Assembly: GCF_003473485.1 (NCBI RefSeq)
Contig: NC_053049.1
Span: 7,812,001-7,876,000 of the forward strand
Origin: Medicago truncatula
Taxonomy: Eukaryota > Streptophyta > Magnoliopsida > Fabales > Fabaceae
Reading direction: 5' to 3'
Length of the DNA: 64,000 bases
Shown in pieces: positions 62,246 to 64,000 of this stretch. Within the stretch, counting starts at the first letter, position 1, and every line of letters starts with the position of its first letter. A program made the position numbers and the translations under genes. A model generated the notes under the pieces. The model was given only the letters and a program-made list of their open reading frames with translations. It ran no database searches and was not told the DNA's origin.

Positions 62246-62649
62246 ATTATTTCCAACAAGAACAATCCAAATTTTCACAACCAACTAGATCAACCAACCA
62301 AACTAGAATTCTCCAACAGAACCAATCAAATATCAAACTAATGTTTTTTGTATTGTCGGCAAATTGAATCAAACAAACTCAATCAAAACACAAAATCCGT
62401 ACAACCATAAAAGTAAGAAACTAAATTCTAAGAGACATACATACAATCACAATAACATTACTATGTGATTATATATATAAAATATGTAATATTAATATAC
62501 AACTTGGATGACAACTTGAGTTGCGGCTACATGTTTGTGAATAGATACATAGTACTTAGCATTTTGTTTTGTTTTAGACTAGATGGAATGAAGGGTTGAA
62601 GTGTAAAGACTTAGCCTCATGAATACTCTAGAGACCTCTAATACTAGAC

Positions 62650-62658
62650 TTTATATAG
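62650..62658 (-). promoter_or_regulatory. Candidate TATA box of the J-domain gene
   Basis: The minus strand reads CTATATAAAG about 0.4 kb above the start codon, a good plant TATA match (TATAWA). The position implies a 5' leader of roughly 370 bases. Confidence 0.45.
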
Positions 62659-63430
62659 TTTATTTTTGTTTTATTTTCATATTATTTAAAAGATGCACAA
62701 ACAACCATTTTGGTCAATGAATATGTGAGACGATGTTACTATAGTATTGAAATGTATCAAAATTACAAAAAGTATACTAAAATATGTCATTTTTTTTTAT
62801 TGACATTAGTTTGGACATAAACTCCGATCGTTTAACTTCGTTAATCTTTTTTGATAAAAAAAGTTTCATCAATTTTTACTTCATATCAATTGAACTACTC
62901 AATCCTCTATTGTTCAGATCTAATATGTTTTTTCTTCGCCAATTTAGTTTATGAATTATTAACAAAAATGGTATCTAAGATAAATTTTGATACATTCAAA
63001 GATTATAATGAAAGTAATTCACACGTTTCAGACCAAAATAGTTGTTTCCTTTTTAAATTAAAAATCAATGAGAATATCGTTTCTGTTTTTAACAATTAAT
63101 TAATTAAACCCAAAGAAGTGGTTTTGGATGGGTGGTGATGTAGGGCTGAGATTCTATGATGTTAGATATTTTTTTGTGTCCAGAAGGTTCTCTGTGAATG
63201 AGAAAAAGTCCTAAAACTCCTTTTGTTGTTTTTGTTGTTGTGTGCAAATAAAGGGAAAACGTGAGTTTATGAAATTGTTAATAAAAAAGAGAAATAAAAG
63301 TTAAATTCATGGGAGGGTCCCACTATAGATGTTATAAGCTGTTTAACCGCTTTGAGAATGAATTGATTGCTCACACTCCATTGTCTTTGTCGGATGATAA
63401 ATAAATTAGTTAGGAGTGCTTTTCATCCCT

Positions 63431-63665
63431 GTAATATATGTTATTTTTTTATTTTTGCTTCTATAAAATTTTCGGTTTTGATTTACACCCTCGTAAAAAA
63501 CAAAATCCGGAAAGCACCCTTATTAGGCCATTCAAAAACCAAAATTTCTTAAAAAAAATTCTAAAAATGGCCTATTAGGAGTGTTTTTTGGAAAAATAAT
63601 AATTTACGAGGGTGCAAATCAAACCGAAAATTTTATAGGGGTGAAAATTGGAAATGACATATATT
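63431..63665. repeat. Foldback element, arms about 110 bp
   Basis: The left arm has CTATAAAATTTTCGGTTTTG and TTTACACCCTCGTAAA, then TTAGGCCATT. The right arm has their complements in reverse order (AATGGCCTATTAGG, TTTACGAGGGTGCAAATC, AACCGAAAATTTTATAG). The loop is only about 20 bp, so it would form a near-complete hairpin. Confidence 0.85.
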
Positions 63666-63895
63666 AAAAAACACTATTAACTCTAAATAAATTGATGATA
63701 AAAGGTTGTGGAGCTCACTTTTGGAAATAGTTTGTCTAAAGAAAAATCTACTGTAATACTTTTTTATTAACAAGAATGCAAATTTTGATTTATTTAATGT
63801 CAATTAGTAAATGAAGTGACATAGGCTACATACAACAAAGTAGGTTAAGAAATGAAATTTGGAGTTGGAATTTGGAAATGTTTTAAAAGATAAAA

Positions 63896-64000
63896 GGCTT
63901 AATTACATTTTTGGTCCTCACATTTTGATCAACTCACGAAAATGGTTATACCTCTTTTAAATCGAACAAAATCGTCCCTAAATTATATGTTTTTTGCAGT
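63896..64000. mobile_element. Left end of a MULE-like element, cut by the window edge
   Basis: GGCTTAATTACATTTTTGG followed by TCCTCACATTTTGATCA resembles the start of the element at 42014 (GGCTTAAATG...TTTAGTC). The far end lies outside the window. Confidence 0.45.

Larger units (their letters stand above)
62659..64000. other. Intergenic, no supported gene
   Basis: AT-rich sequence. It holds a foldback element at 63431-63665 and the start of another 'GGCTTAAT...TTGGTCC' element at 63896 that runs off the edge. Open stretches (62851-63099, 63367-63552) look like chance frames. Confidence 0.5.

Overview
The window is nuclear DNA from a flowering plant, most likely a legume of the Medicago/Trifolium/Pisum kind. 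It is AT-rich. Genes are split by GT-AG introns, and the spaces between them are packed with MITEs, tRNA-derived SINEs, LTR-retrotransposon pieces and long inverted repeats that start with 'GGCTTAAATG...TTTAGTC', a style familiar from legume genomes. The species call is inference; I could not run a search.

Six protein-coding genes could be modelled exon by exon, and in every multi-exon model the exon phases add up to a whole number of codons: (1) a plus-strand SAP plus CCCH zinc-finger protein of 475 aa (1420-9452), with a 5.3 kb intron 2 holding a three-deep nest of transposons; (2) a minus-strand full-size ABCB transporter of 1488 aa (22337-14804) with an unusual N-terminal extension of about 240 residues; (3) a minus-strand COP1-interacting-protein-7-related protein of 1294 aa (34165-25007, ten exons); (4) a minus-strand intronless trihelix (SIP1 clade) transcription factor of 371 aa (47263-46148); (5) a minus-strand DRM1/ARP dormancy/auxin-repressed protein of 123 aa (51204-50348); (6) a minus-strand type III J-domain protein of 206 aa (62245-59325). 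There is one nuclear tRNA-Ala(UGC) at 48433-48505. A broken coding remnant lies at 10045-10814.

Mobile DNA explains much of the rest. A structurally complete Ty1/copia (Tork-type) element lies at 1998-6402, with 113-bp LTRs, a 5-bp target duplication, a primer-binding site and one uninterrupted 1298-codon gag-pol frame that has lost a block of its RNase H domain. Other elements are a solo LTR in the last intron of the CIP7-related gene, three Stowaway-type MITEs, a 163-bp MITE with 10-bp duplications, hAT-like elements, SINEs, and a 1.2-kb nearly palindromic Mutator-like element (42014-43223) with 9-bp duplications. The stretches 35-46 kb and 51.3-59.3 kb hold no gene I can support.

The genes are an ordinary set of plant housekeeping, transport and regulatory genes; they do not form a cluster or pathway. 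I saw no convincing undescribed multi-gene system. The most notable structures are the nested intron, the RNase-H-deleted but otherwise open copia element, the long hairpin-forming MULE carrying three G-box motifs, the extended ABCB N-terminus, and a 26-residue triplicated repeat in the CIP7-related protein.
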